Assembly: GCA_015680685.1 (NCBI GenBank)
Contig: MNCI01004998.1
Span: forward strand, 177,892 to 241,891
Direction: 5' to 3'
DNA length: 64,000 nt
DNA from: Gnetum montanum
Lineage: Eukaryota > Streptophyta > Gnetopsida > Gnetales > Gnetaceae
The notes beneath the pieces were generated by a model. The model was not told where the DNA came from. It worked only from the letters and a program-made list of their open reading frames with translations, and did not search any database. The translations under genes were made by a program, and so were the position numbers. This document shows, piece after piece, positions 11,806 through 22,784 of this stretch. How positions within the stretch are numbered: position 1 is the first letter of the stretch; each line of letters starts with the position of its first letter.

Positions 11806-11821
11806 TTCAGTTGTGGGGGTA
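11806..11821 (+). other. Polypurine tract before LTR2
   Basis: ATTCAGTTGTGGGGGT followed by A and the LTR start TGATGA. The same tract precedes the 3' LTRs of A, B, D and E and would prime plus-strand synthesis. Confidence 0.75.
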
Positions 11822-12782
11822 TGATGAATCATGGTTTGTTAGGTGATGATATTGGATCCTTAATGTCAGACCCTTGACATTGGACCCTTGATGTTAGACC
11901 CTTGACGTTGGACCCTTGACATCAGACCCTTAACGTTGAACCCTTGACATTGGACCCTTGACATTAGACTCTTGACATCAGACCCCTGATATCAGGTACG
12001 CGATATCACGACCTAGCTAGCGATATTGGATACATGATATTGTGGTTCCCATGTGAGCCTATAAATACACAATGGGATGCATGGGAAAGTCATAGGGAAA
12101 AGTTAGTGTTAGAGTAGGATTTTTTTATCAGTTTCAATTCCTCTCAACCCTTTCCTTAGTGCATGTTCGTAGTGTGATGATTGTAATTGTACGAAACCAT
12201 TATTCGAGTGTGACCTAATTGGACACACACATGATCAACAATAAAGATTGAGATTACTTCATCATTGCAGCATTCACTTAGTTTTAACTGTTATTTATTG
12301 CTTTCTTACTTAATATCCCTTTACCTTCCTCTCATATCCCTGTTATTAAACACGAAATGAGTACAACTTAATCATGAGCATTTAAGTGTGACTATTTGGT
12401 ATCCTAGTAGCATACCTAGGACATGCACTTGGTAATCCCAACAATAGTACACGAGGTCAAAGATGTGTATGGATGATTAAGGGATGAATGCTCATCGCAC
12501 TTAGGCTAGCTTAGGCTCTCTTCACCCTTTCTCTCTTAGGTTAATGAAAGTTATTTCCATTGCCTCTAGGAGTAGCACTAGCTTAGGACCACATCATACA
12601 CTTCACTTTGGACTAAACCATATGTGACAAAGAAAATACTAGTCTAGGTGGGAAGACAACGAACTACGATCAACGAGTAACTACCTAGATACCACAACTA
12701 GTTCGTCTACAGAGTTCAACTGGATTGTGTGTGAACACTTATATTCATATGGTTGAGTGTAGGGATACCTCACCACTCATCT
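11822..12782 (+). repeat. LTR2 of element B, with a 14-bp U3 array
   Basis: 961 bp, starts TGATGAATCATGG and ends CACTCATCT without a PBS after it; instead it runs straight into the 3' ORF. R/U5 is similar to LTR1 and LTR3, but U3 differs and includes ten tandem 14-bp units at 11855-11994. It is therefore the 3' LTR of a second, related insertion or recombinant. Confidence 0.85.
11855..11994 (+). repeat. Ten tandem 14-bp units in U3 of LTR2
   Basis: Consensus GACCCTTGACATTG, ten consecutive units in exact 14-bp register. The last unit is GACCCCTGATATCA, linking it to the GATATC units of the other LTRs, where LTR1 has about two such units and LTR3 about three. Confidence 0.9.
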
Positions 12783-14824
12783 TGAGGTAGTTTGAAGAAT
12801 GTAAGATAGGGAAGTTCACGTTGCCCTTCCCTTATCTCATCAGGAAGCTGTGTAGGCATGCTGGAATTTTGGGGTACACTAATGACGTCCCTAGAAGAGC
12901 CCAAAATGCTTCATTCGCTGAGTTGCTGAAGTCACCAGCCCTAAGGAAGAGTGTTGGTGAGCTGCTGGAGCCAGAACAAGAATAGACGGTGGGGCCCATT
13001 ACAACTCAAACTGTAGGGCCTATCCAACTCCCAAGTACAAGGCCCAGTCAACAGTAAAAAGCAATGCCTAGCATGAGCCTACAAGACCAACCGTTTCCAC
13101 CGCTGTAGGATTATCGATCATCAATGAGCCATCTTAGGGCCATCACTAAGATGGTTAGCTGGGGAAGTCATGATGATGCCAATCTCTTTTGTGTCATCGA
13201 AAACACCATATGGCCCACAGTTTCTATAGATCATGCATGGGGGAAAAGTGTCCATCTAGATAGGAGGAGGGAAGACACATTGGTCACAATAGATTTTAGG
13301 GAATGTTGCATCCTTTTAAGTGCAACTTGAGACTAGTGAAGGGGCCAGAGTAGTGGTCATGTAGCACCAAGATGCAGTGGGAGCCATAGAAGTGGTCACA
13401 GACTACATCAAGGATTCCTTCAACGTCCCTATTATGCCACCAGCAAATTTCACAGGAGCACACAATGCTCAAACTCTAGCCAGTCCCTTAATGACTCCTA
13501 TGGAGCATGAGGATGTTCTTGATTGGTTGTTGCAAACAGGACAAGTAATGATGTCCTTGTTTGACATCCCACAAGATGTCACAAAAACGCAATTAGACCT
13601 CATCTGCACTAAAGGAAAGTTAGTCATGGTAAACATTAGGGCCAAGCATGTGGAAGCGGAGTTGGCAAGACTCCAAACAAGGCTCATTACCTTGCAAGCT
13701 ACATAGTGATACCCATCTCAATTCATTCCCATAGACTAGCTGGACACTTTTAGGATAGAGAAGCTCAATAAACTATTGGCAGATAATAAAAGAGTAATGG
13801 AGGAGAAGGAGAAGGTTGATTGGGATGCTTCCAAGGCATAAGCGCAAATATACATGCACGCCAAAGCACTCAAGGCCTTATAGGAAGAGAATAAACAACT
13901 CACCATAGACAATCTTCGGTTGACCACTATGGAGAAATAGAAGAATGTTCTCGAAGAAAATTTTTAGCAGTTACGAGAACAGTTGGTCATGGTCAACCAA
14001 GACATGAATTACTTGGCCAGAGAGAATCAAACCCTCTCAATGGAGGAGGTATGTAATCCATTAGAAAATGGCCATTGAAATAAGTGTGTGGAAAAATGAG
14101 ACCAAGCAACATGAAAAATTAAAAGAGCATTTCAGAGACTAGGTGGGGATGTACAAGTAAGTCATTGAGAACGAGATCTATATGGCCAAGGTCCACATTA
14201 ACACCTTCAGTGCTCAACACACTGATCGATGGGCCATATTGGACACATGCATTCATCCACTAAGAGGAGCTCAAAAACTGGGACTTGTAGATCCAAGATC
14301 TTATAGAGTACATGGAATTGGCAAACCTGCAATATGCCAATCTAGCCATGTTAATAGCAGGATGCCTGAGGATAGAGCTGGAGAAGTAGGTAGCTACCAC
14401 CTATGCCAAATACGAAATAGAATTTTTGGAACACAAGAAAACATTGCAAAGGATAGAAGTTGCAAATTTTGAGTTGAAGGTGGTCAAGGCTAGCTACCAA
14501 GGATAGAAAGATGTCATGGTGGACTTGGCTTAATAGCTTACAAATTACCAAGACTACAAAGATAAAGCCAGAGCTTACAAGGTGGAATGGTGGCTATTTA
14601 TGGCCTGGTACGTCAAAGTAAATAAGATGTTTTTGCAACTGTCGTGTTTATGGGAAGTGCCAACTCCATCAAACATTAGAGCATTAGCATGGACAACATA
14701 GGATCCTCGAATTGAAGAGGAAAAGCTCTAGGCACTTCTTTAGAGCCATCAAATCTCAAAACCTAGAGCACAAGACAAGGGGAAGCGACCAATGGAGGAG
14801 CCATTGCCATCTAGAACCGCATGA
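12783..14824 (+). pseudogene. Element B extra 3' ORF, long copy (N-terminus missing, with stops)
   Basis: Enters mid-protein (FEECKIGKFTLPFPYLIRKLC), homologous to 50390-50520 of D on the other strand. Then comes MSHLRAITKMVSWGSHDDANLF, a segment at 13377-13706 (GAIEVVTDYIKDSFNVP ... LLQTGQVMMSL), and a long Glu/Lys/Leu-rich coiled coil from about 13620 to 14600. It ends MEEPLPSRTA and a stop at 14824. The part with LPFPxLIxxLCRxAG resembles the 'putative plant transposon protein' domain common in Athila-type elements; I infer this from pattern only. About a dozen stops. No enzyme motif seen. Confidence 0.65.
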
Positions 14825-15003
14825 GTTCCAATAAAAGTTTGCAATTTTGCAATTTTGTAATTTTGTGTTTGTGTCCTAATTTTATTCTATTCAATTCTCC
14901 ACTGTGGCATGAATAATTGCTAGTCAGTCAATAATCCCATACCTATCCATTGTGTAATCAATGGGGCTTGTTCTCATTTTTTGCGACTCAAGGACAAGTT
15001 TTC

Positions 15004-15020
15004 ATTCAGTCGTGGGGGTA
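15004..15020 (+). other. Polypurine tract before LTR3
   Basis: ATTCAGTCGTGGGGGTA immediately before the LTR start TGATGAATG. Confidence 0.75.
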
Positions 15021-15915
15021 TGATGAATGATGATTCATTAGGCTCCGATATTGGACCACGATATCGGATCCATGATATCGGGTACAGAATGTCGCAACCT
15101 AAATAACGATATCAAATACACGATATTATGACTCCTATGCAAGCTTATAAATACACATGTAGGTGCATGGAGGGAAAGAGTAGTTCAATTAGGAAATTAG
15201 TTCTTAGTTAGTTAGTTTTTCAGTCATTTGTTAGTTCTTCTTAACCCTTTCTCCTAGTGCATGCCCGTAGTGTGATGATTATAATTGTACAACACCTTTA
15301 TTTGCGTGTGACGTACTTGAACATGCACATGACCAACAATAAAGATTGAAATTACTTCATCATTGCAGCATTCACTTAGTTTTAGATGTTTAATTATTAT
15401 TTATTGCTTTTGTAATTAATATCTCTCACCCTCATTTCCTATCCCTGTTATTAAACGTATAATGAGTACGACTTAATCACGAGCATTTAAGTGTGACTAC
15501 TTGGTATCCTAGTAGCGTACCTAGGATATGCGCTTGGTAATCCCAATAGTCATAACAAGGTCCAAGATGTGTACAGATGATTAAGGAATGGATGCTCATT
15601 GCACTTAGGCTAGTTTAGATTCTCTCCCCCTATGTCCTATTAGCTTAACTCTCTCCCCCTTTTCCTCGTGGCTTAATTAACATTATTTTCTATTACCTCT
15701 AGGAGTAGCACTAGTTTAGGACTACATCATACACCTCACTTTAGACTAAACCATACATGACAAAGAAAATACTAGTCAAGGTGGGAAGATAACAAATTGT
15801 GATCAACAAGTAACTATCTAGATACCATAACTAGCTTGTCTACGGAGTTCGATCGGATCATGCGTGAACACTCGTATTCATATGGTTGAGTGCAGGGGTA
15901 CCTCGCCACTCATTA
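15021..15915 (+). repeat. LTR3 (3' LTR) of element B
   Basis: 895 bp, starts TGATGAATGATG and ends CACTCATTA (TCATCA with one change). It pairs with LTR1 and is followed by the target duplication GTATC. Confidence 0.9.
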
Positions 15916-15920
15916 GTATC
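15916..15920. repeat. Target-site duplication of element B, right copy (GTATC)
   Basis: Pairs with GTATT at 6752-6756; the gag of A resumes here in frame (YPQGRL). Confidence 0.75.
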
Positions 15921-16960
15921 TATCCCCAAGGGAGATTGATCGAGTTAAGTGCTTTTTGGATTCAAAAGTTAATTAAGTAGGTAGCTAAGGAGGAGGGAGA
16001 ATTGAGAAAACGAGAAAGTGCAAAGGAATACAACAGGGACCCTTCTATCTACAAAAGGGGGGTTTGATTTTGTGACAGTGAGGATGAATTAACCAGAGAT
16101 GAGGTGGCTAATTAGAAAACCTTGCCACTCCAGAAATTGCAATAAAAAATCATGGCTAAGGTTGATCAATTATGGGACTCCATGAAAAATAAGTTTTAGG
16201 CCATCTTAAAGATTGTTGGAGTCCAAGGAGCAAAGTGATAAGCATGAGCATCAAAGATGTAAGGAAGTTGAACATGCCATATCTAAGGGTAAGGATAAAA
16301 TGGTTACGATAGAGATGGCTGCTGATAGTGACTCAAATGATGATGGCGATTGTGACCTCTATCAGTATGAACATCCTAAGGGATGTTTTCTAGTTGTGTC
16401 ACACTTGTAGGAATCTAGGGTGTATGCCTTACATCCACAACTTGCACAAAGGCAAACACCCAAAAGATTTCCTTATCCACAAGGAAATCCTCGACAATTC
16501 CACCAACCACAGCAGTACTATCCAAGTGGAACTCCATCGCAACCTTATGAATTGTACCAATAGTGGCAACAACCACAATCGTGGGCATTGCCACCTCCAA
16601 GACAATAGTACCCTTATAGACAACCAAATCCCTATGGTTACTATGTTCAACAACCAAATCCTCTAGTCATATTGCTGCTTACCAACCTTACCACTACCCT
16701 CCTGAAGTATATCGATCACCCTATGTAAGGAGGGATGCCATCTACTTTCCTCATACACCTCCTGTCCTTACACCCACTCCTCCATCTCTTACATAGCTAC
16801 CACCTACTCCATCCATGTAGGGTGAACTACCTACCCAACCACAACAAAGAAATGCTACGAGGGTAGTAAATTTGCAATCAGTTAACCCATCAAGCAGGTC
16901 GAAACCATGAAAAAAGAAAAGACCTTTCTTCCGACCTCATAGTCTACCAAAGCCCTCAGA
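15921..16960 (+). pseudogene. Element A gag, C-terminal part (broken)
   Basis: Continues the A gag after element B: YPQGRLIELS, then VAKEEGELRKRESAKEYN. A zinc-knuckle-like region follows at about 16345-16390 (CDLYQYEHPKGCF, in which the second Cys is Tyr), then a Gln/Pro/Tyr-rich tail near 16430-16850. It matches the E gag at 59460-60339. It would coat and package element RNA. Several stops. Confidence 0.75.
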
Positions 16961-16967
16961 TACATCA

Positions 16968-17560
16968 GTGGTTGGTAACCCTGCTCCTCCACTTTCCTCT
17001 ATCTCACCTCTATTCGAGTCCCCTTCAAATCAAAATCCCTCTCGAATTTGTATTGTAATGTTGACCCATGCTATATCTGATTGGATTCGAGCTGGTAACC
17101 CACCTAGAAAGTTAGCTGATCTCGGGAGTCCCCTAGTATATTTGCAAATTTCTAGGAATGAGCCTTGTAAAGCTCTTCTTGACTCTAGTTCTAGTGTTAA
17201 TATGATCTTGCATGAGATGTACATAATGTGGAACCTTCCTCCCTTAAAGAAGAACAACATCTAGTTGGAATTGATAGACTAGTCCATCACAATTCCATTG
17301 GGACTAGTAGAGGACATTGTAACCACCATTTGTGGGTGGTCATACTTCCTAGTAATAAAAGTGGAGAATGATAAGGGGGACTTCCCAATTATTATGGGAA
17401 GGGCGTGGTTGATCATTGTTGATGCCAAAATGGGCTTTAGAGATCTTTCCTTAAAGATATCAAAAAAAATGAATTTGGAAAGATCAAGAAGAAAAGGATT
17501 CCATGTATCGCGTACAATGATTCAGGGTGCCATTATGTGTAAAAGTTATGGTCAGTAAAG
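16968..17560 (+). pseudogene. Element A aspartic protease (broken)
   Basis: Retropepsin-like domain in two open pieces. 16968-17264 has CKALLDSSSSVNMI at the active site, where relatives read ALLDLGSEVNLI (DSS instead of the D-x-G signature), so the catalytic loop is altered. 17298-17558 carries FPIIMGRAWL, the domain's C-terminal signature. It would process Gag-Pol. It follows gag and precedes RT in normal gypsy order. Confidence 0.75.
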
Positions 17561-17731
17561 CGAGCATCTATCTTTGCATGCAAGTAGTATGCACCAAAAG
17601 CTAAAATCCAAAGATGTTTGTATGTAGCAGATACAAAACAGGAAGGCACCCAATGGCTGATAGTTGATTTTAGTAGTAGTGCATTATGCATAGAACCTAC
17701 TGAGGGCCTAATGTACTAGTATGTTGCAAGT

Positions 17732-18660
17732 ATGGATGAACTCAAGCAAGTTCATCACCAACTCTCCAAAGGAGTAATTGATGATGTCAATTGGGGAAAG
17801 TTGGAGATTCTTGACAATTTTAAACAAGAGCCCCTTGAATTGAAGACACTATTAGCTGGAATGGAGTATGTGTTCTTGAAAAATGAAAGGTTGGTCATTA
17901 TTAATGCCAAGCTTGTTGTAGAACAAAAGAAAATGTTGATGAGGGTTGTGAAAAAATGGTTAGTAGCCTTTACCTAGTCATATTCAAAGCTTACTGGTAT
18001 AGATCCAAGAATATGCCAGCACCAGATATACATTGACCCTGCTGTAAGCTAAAATAACAGTCGTAGTGACATTTGAATCCCAAATTAAAGTAGATTGTCA
18101 AAGAGGAGATTGAACAACTCCTCAAGGTGGGATTCATCTACCCTATCACAAATAGTGAGTGGGTGAGTCCACTCATGATCATGCCCAAGAAAGGAGGAAA
18201 ATGGTAGGTGTGCATTGACTTTTAGCTACTCAACATGGTAACTTTGAAAGATCATTTTTTGTTGCCTTTTGTTGACCAAGTGCTAGACACCATTTTTTAG
18301 CACTACTATTATAGCTTTCTAGATGGTTATAGTGGTTATAACCAAATCTAGATTGTACCATAGGACTAGGCAAAATGACTTTCACAAGTCCTTGGGGCAC
18401 TTTTGCTTACCATCAAATGCCATTTGGTCTATGTAATGCCCCAGCCACATTCCAACCATTAGATCTCAGCATTTTTCAACAACAAATTGGTAGTGGGGTA
18501 GAAGTCTTTATGGATGAATTTTCTACCTATGGAGTTACATTCAAGCAAGCCTGGGATCATCTTGAGTAGTTGTTGAGGAGATGTGTTAAAACAAACCTCT
18601 AGCCCAATTGGCAAAAGAGCCATCTTATGGTCTAGGAAGGCATAGTCTTGGGGCACTGTA
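17732..18660 (+). pseudogene. Element A reverse transcriptase (broken)
   Basis: 17732-17977 is the linker before RT. The palm is readable from about 18120: GFIYPI, MPKKGGKW, FLDGYSGYNQ, then 18375-18569 with FTSPWGTFAYHQMPFGLCNAPATF. The catalytic FMDD box reads VFMDEFS, so the second Asp is Glu. Stops occur at conserved positions. The gypsy-type motif spacing is clear, and the copy cannot be active. Confidence 0.85.
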
Positions 18661-18899
18661 TCTCAAAAGTAGGAATCGAGGTGGACCTTAAAAAAATAAA
18701 GGTCATCTAAGGAATAACCCATCAACCTAAAACTGTTAAAGAAGTGTGGTCGTTCCTTGGTCATATTGGCTACTACTGGTGCTTCATTGAGAATTTTTCC
18801 AATATCACCAAGCTGTTAGTGGAACTAACAAAGCAAGATGCATCATTCGTCTAGACCCCTGCATGTGAAACAACATTTCAATAACTAAAGAAAAATCTT

Positions 18900-19265
18900 G
18901 TTGAAACCCTAATTCTACAAGCACCTAATTGATCCAGGTCATTTCATGTAATGACTGCTACATCAAATTATGCTTTGGGGGCAATGCTTACGCAGATGGA
19001 TGATAAAAAATGTCCATACTACATTCACTATGCAAGCTGAAGTATTGTAGGTGCATAACTAAACTACACCACCACAGAAAAGGAATTGATGGTAGTGGTG
19101 TTTGCATTAGAGAAGTTCAGGCACTATGTGCTTGGCTACAAAGTGTTTGTGCACACAGATCATAGTGCCATTCGGTTTCTAATGAATAACCAATGGTTAG
19201 CCCCTGTGTCATACGGTGGCTCATGATTTTGTAGGAGTTTGATCTCATAATGGTAGATTGAAAAG
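18900..19265 (+). pseudogene. Element A RNase H (broken)
   Basis: The reading contains TSNYALGAMLTQMDDKK, YTTTEKELMVVVFALEKFRHY and VFVHTDHSAIRFLM, the standard gypsy RNase H pattern with its acidic residues partly visible. In-frame stops at several points. It degrades the RNA of the RNA-DNA hybrid in active elements. Confidence 0.8.
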
Positions 19266-19267
19266 AT

Positions 19268-20752
19268 GTGGAGAATGTGGTCATGAATCACTTATCGCAA
19301 CTAAGATGGGATGACAAGGAGAAAGAGAGCCTCCTATCTAATCAATTCCTTAATGAATCTCTCCTTGTAGGGGCTATTAATGCACAAATGCCTGCTGAAC
19401 CAAAATGGTATGATACCATCCTCACTTATTTATTCAAGCAAGAACTACTGCAAGTTCTGGACACTAGAAAGAAACAACAATTTCTTCACCATGTCAAGCA
19501 TTTCATAGAAATTAATGAAAACCTTTACAAAGTTTGTCCTGATGGCCTAGTACGTTGGTGTATCCCTGATATAGATCAACTGTGCATTCTTCATGAGGTT
19601 CAAAAAGGTCCTTGTGAGGGCCATTATGCTAGGAGATGCATGGCCATAAAAATCCTCATGGCAGCATATTATTGGCCAACAATCTTCAGGGATGCACACC
19701 AATTTTTCCACGCTTGTGATCCTTGCTAGAGGGATGGTGGAATGACAGCTTGAATGGAGGGGCCATAGTAATGGATTCAACCTCTTGACCCATTAAATGT
19801 TTGGGACATTGAATTTATGGGTCCCATTGCACCTTTATGAAATGGAAAGGCATATATAATAGTCATAGTTGACTATTGCACCAAGTGGGTAGAAGAAACA
19901 GCTGTCACCGACAGTACATCCACCATTGTTGCTCAGTTTGTACAATAAAATATCATAAATAGGTTTGGTGTTCCTTGTGCATTAATTTTTGATAATGAAA
20001 CTCATTTTATAGGTGCCACTTTTCAAAAACTTGCGCAGTGCTTAGGGGTTGAGCATAAACTCATAACACCATATCACCCCCAAGCCAATGGTTGAGTTAA
20101 GGTCACTAACTGGGAGATTACAAAAATTCTAATGCACACCATTAGCAAATACCGAAGATATTGGAGCACTAAATTAAATGATTCCCTTTGGGCCTATCGC
20201 TCCACATGGAAGCTTCCCATAGGTTATTCTCCCTATGGGCTTGTGTACAGAAAACTACCAACACTGCCCATCCAATCTGAGCTCCGTACACCCTCTACAA
20301 CCTATGACCTTGACCTAAATTTAAGTCGTGCACAAAAAGAATGATTAATGAACCTCAACTTGCTAGATGAAAATCGATTAATGGCCCTATCATCCAATAA
20401 AATGCATAAAGCATTCAACAAGAAATGTCATGACCTCAAAATAAGAAAAGTCAAGTTTCAACCAGGAGACAAAGTTCTCTATTAGAATCCTGCACATGTA
20501 CCCCAATGAACCAAATTTCAAACGTTGTGGGAAGGACCTTACATTATTGATGAGACTTTTCCATGTGGGGTCACAATTATCTATAAACTTGATAGCCCAA
20601 ACAAGAAACAATTAGTCAACATCCAACAAGTGAAACCTTTCCATAAGCCTAAGCCAACCAACTCAACAAACACGTTGCCAAATGGACAACCACACTCAAT
20701 CTTTTGGATCTCCCCCTTCCAACTCAGTCATGGGGGAGATGGATGCCCATAA
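19268..20752 (+). pseudogene. Element A integrase (broken)
   Basis: Open piece 19268-19729 ends with the zinc-binding HHCC region (ILHEVQKGPCEGHY ... FHACDPC). The core follows: NVWDIEFMGPI (first Asp), IFDNETHF (second Asp), then NG-stop-VKVTN, where relatives have NGQVEVTN, so the catalytic Glu is Lys. 20132-20344 and 20525-20752 complete the core and the C-terminal domain (WEGPYIIDETFP ... GQPHSIFWISPF). Family role: strand transfer of element cDNA into the genome. Inactive here. Confidence 0.85.
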
Positions 20753-20850
20753 TAACACTTTATGTGGCTTCTCAGTCTTTTAACTTTTTTGTTTTANTGC
20801 CCATAATAACACTTTATGTGGCTTCTCAGTCTTTTAACTTTTTTGTTTTA
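20744..20850. repeat. 53-bp perfect direct repeat around a single N
   Basis: 20744-20796 and 20798-20850 are the same 53 bases, separated by one N at 20797. It looks like two overlapping contig ends that were joined without trimming, so probably an assembly artefact. Confidence 0.85.
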
Positions 20851-22768
20851 CACATTTTTGGTTTTACAACTTTTTGTTTTCATATTCTTTGTTTTACATC
20901 TTTTTGTTTTTTAGGTTATTGATCTTTTCTAAGTTTTTTTTTTACACCATTGTTAATATATTTGATATTTATTGCATACTCTTTTACTTTCTTTTATATC
21001 TTCTTGTGTTTGATGTGTTTCTCTACTCTTTCTGTTAATAAGGTATCAGGTACAATTGTAATGTGCTACTTGATGGTGGTATGTTTCATTTGTAATTTGA
21101 TTGTTGATGTCTGATTTTTGACTTTGAATGTCGTTACTGATGACTGGGACATGGTTTCTTTTCATGTAACAGGTAGTGAGTCCACATCATCCACCCATCC
21201 ACATACTTTATGGTTTTCCTTGTTTTGGAAATGTGCAGTCCCTTCTTCATTAATGCAACTCTAATAAATTGGTGACTTGTTTAGTTTCCAGAATTGGGAA
21301 GAAATCAAAGGTTTGGACAGGGTGTGGCTTCAAAGGGATGCAGTACTCTTCATGATTTTTTGTTTTCCTATGTGCAGGAGTGTTCTCGTGAGCTTCTCAC
21401 CATTTTATGTTATTCCACAACAGGAAGTCAAATAGGTGCTTATATGGTGTGGTCCTCATAAAAAAAAGATGAGGATTCAAAGCATACCCCTTGGACAAAA
21501 TAAATGCGAAAAACACATGGGTCTTTGCATGGTGTGGTTCCCATTCAAAAAAAAAAACATGGGAACTCAAAGCACATCCCTTAGACCAAATAAAAGGGCT
21601 ACAAGCATTGGTTATTGTCTTATCTCCTCTAACTAAGACCCCTTCTCACTGGCTACTTTCTCTCCAATTTGGAATGGTAGTTGTTTTGTGGGAGTATTCT
21701 TGTGTCTCCAGGGATGAACTAGTCTTAGAATGTCGATGTGAAGTCATTAAAAGTGATTGGTTTTGGTTTGGACCGAGAATGGATCCTACCAAGTCATTTA
21801 ATCATAAACTCCACAAGAGACTTCATGTGACCATAATTAATAACTCCATTCCATTCTCTCTATCATCCATCTATGCTTTTCATGCTGTATCTCCCAACCA
21901 GTTTCATGTTTTGATTCAATGTTCTGGTTTGATGTGTTGGGTTTATCAGTTAGTTACTTTTGGAATTTTGTACTTAACTTTCCATAATCATTAATCACCC
22001 ATGGTGCCCATGGACTCCTTGGTTTTAAGTTATGCAAGGGCATAAAAGGCCTATGCTTGCTTTGGGGAGGACCCACTTGCATATCTTTTGGTTGGGTTAA
22101 GTTAAGTTCTTTACCCTTAAACATTGTTACAATCAAATTTTTTTATTTACCACATCAATGGCATCTAATTGTGCACACCTTCAAAAATTTTCTAGTGAAC
22201 TCCTTTTTATTGTTGTGAATACCTTCTTTCTAGTATTCCTTGTGTTAAGCTTTTTTTGAACTTTATGGACTGCTTCTCTTACTTAACCCATTAGTTAGTC
22301 TTTCCACTAACATTATCAAGTAACCAATCTATCACAATCACAACTTGGCTAGATAAAATCACTAATGAGACAAGGTATTTAGCCACTATATGTTATACTT
22401 TATATACTAATCCTTGATTTTGTTGTAATTGTAGTGGGGAGCCTGAACTGGAAGCGAGATTGTCTTCACCAAGGAGGATGCAACAATATCACTCATAGGA
22501 GATTGTTCATGACCACTGGATCTTTTCTACCTCTCCCTCATTCTTCTATTGCCAAGAGGGGTTGGATGTCCTTTAGATTCAAGGGTGTTCTTTCCTATTG
22601 TCATGAACACCCAATTTTGTACACAATTGTAATGTTGTATGCTTGGGCACTTTTGTAGTTGTCTATTTTCTCTGTGTCACTCTGCATGTCAGTTGAATAG
22701 TTCACACCTCCTAATATATTTTGTAAAGGACTTGTTCCTTTTCTTTTGTACTCGAGGACAAGTTTTCA
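20851..22768 (+). other. Non-coding 3' spacer of element A
   Basis: T-rich at first with TTTTGTTTTACA-like repeats, then about 1.9 kb without a supported gene. The end (about 22430-22660) matches a short segment of E near 56340-56460, so it is conserved between families. The open stretch 21491-21994 shows no recognisable domain and is probably chance. Confidence 0.6.
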
Positions 22769-22784
22769 TTCAGTTGTGGGGGTA
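22769..22784 (+). other. Polypurine tract of element A
   Basis: TTCAGTTGTGGGGGTA directly upstream of the 3' LTR start TGATAAATAG; same motif as in the other elements. Confidence 0.75.

Larger units (their letters stand above)
6757..15915 (+). mobile_element. Compound non-autonomous gypsy element B with three LTRs, nested in A
   Basis: The outer LTRs (6757-7642 and 15021-15915) are closely similar and flanked by a 5-bp target duplication, so they bound the insertion. Inside are a PBS, a gag gene, a non-coding spacer, a short copy of an extra 3' ORF, a purine tract, a third LTR (11822-12782) with a distinct U3, then a longer copy of the extra ORF and a second purine tract. No protease, RT, RNase H or integrase is present. 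The layout fits either a nested related element that lost its 5' half, or an LTR-int-LTR-int-LTR recombinant with an internal deletion. Confidence 0.8.

Noticed and set aside
11855-11994. CRISPR-like regular repeats
   Set aside because: Head-to-tail 14-bp units without spacers inside an LTR of a plant element; a minisatellite.
11822-12782. LTR2 as a solo LTR inserted in B
   Set aside because: It is preceded by its own polypurine tract and 3' ORF end, and no target duplication flanks it, so it is the end of a larger unit.
21491-21994. 167-codon open frame in the spacer of A
   Set aside because: No homologue in the spacer of E and no domain; possible remnant of an extra ORF but not supportable.
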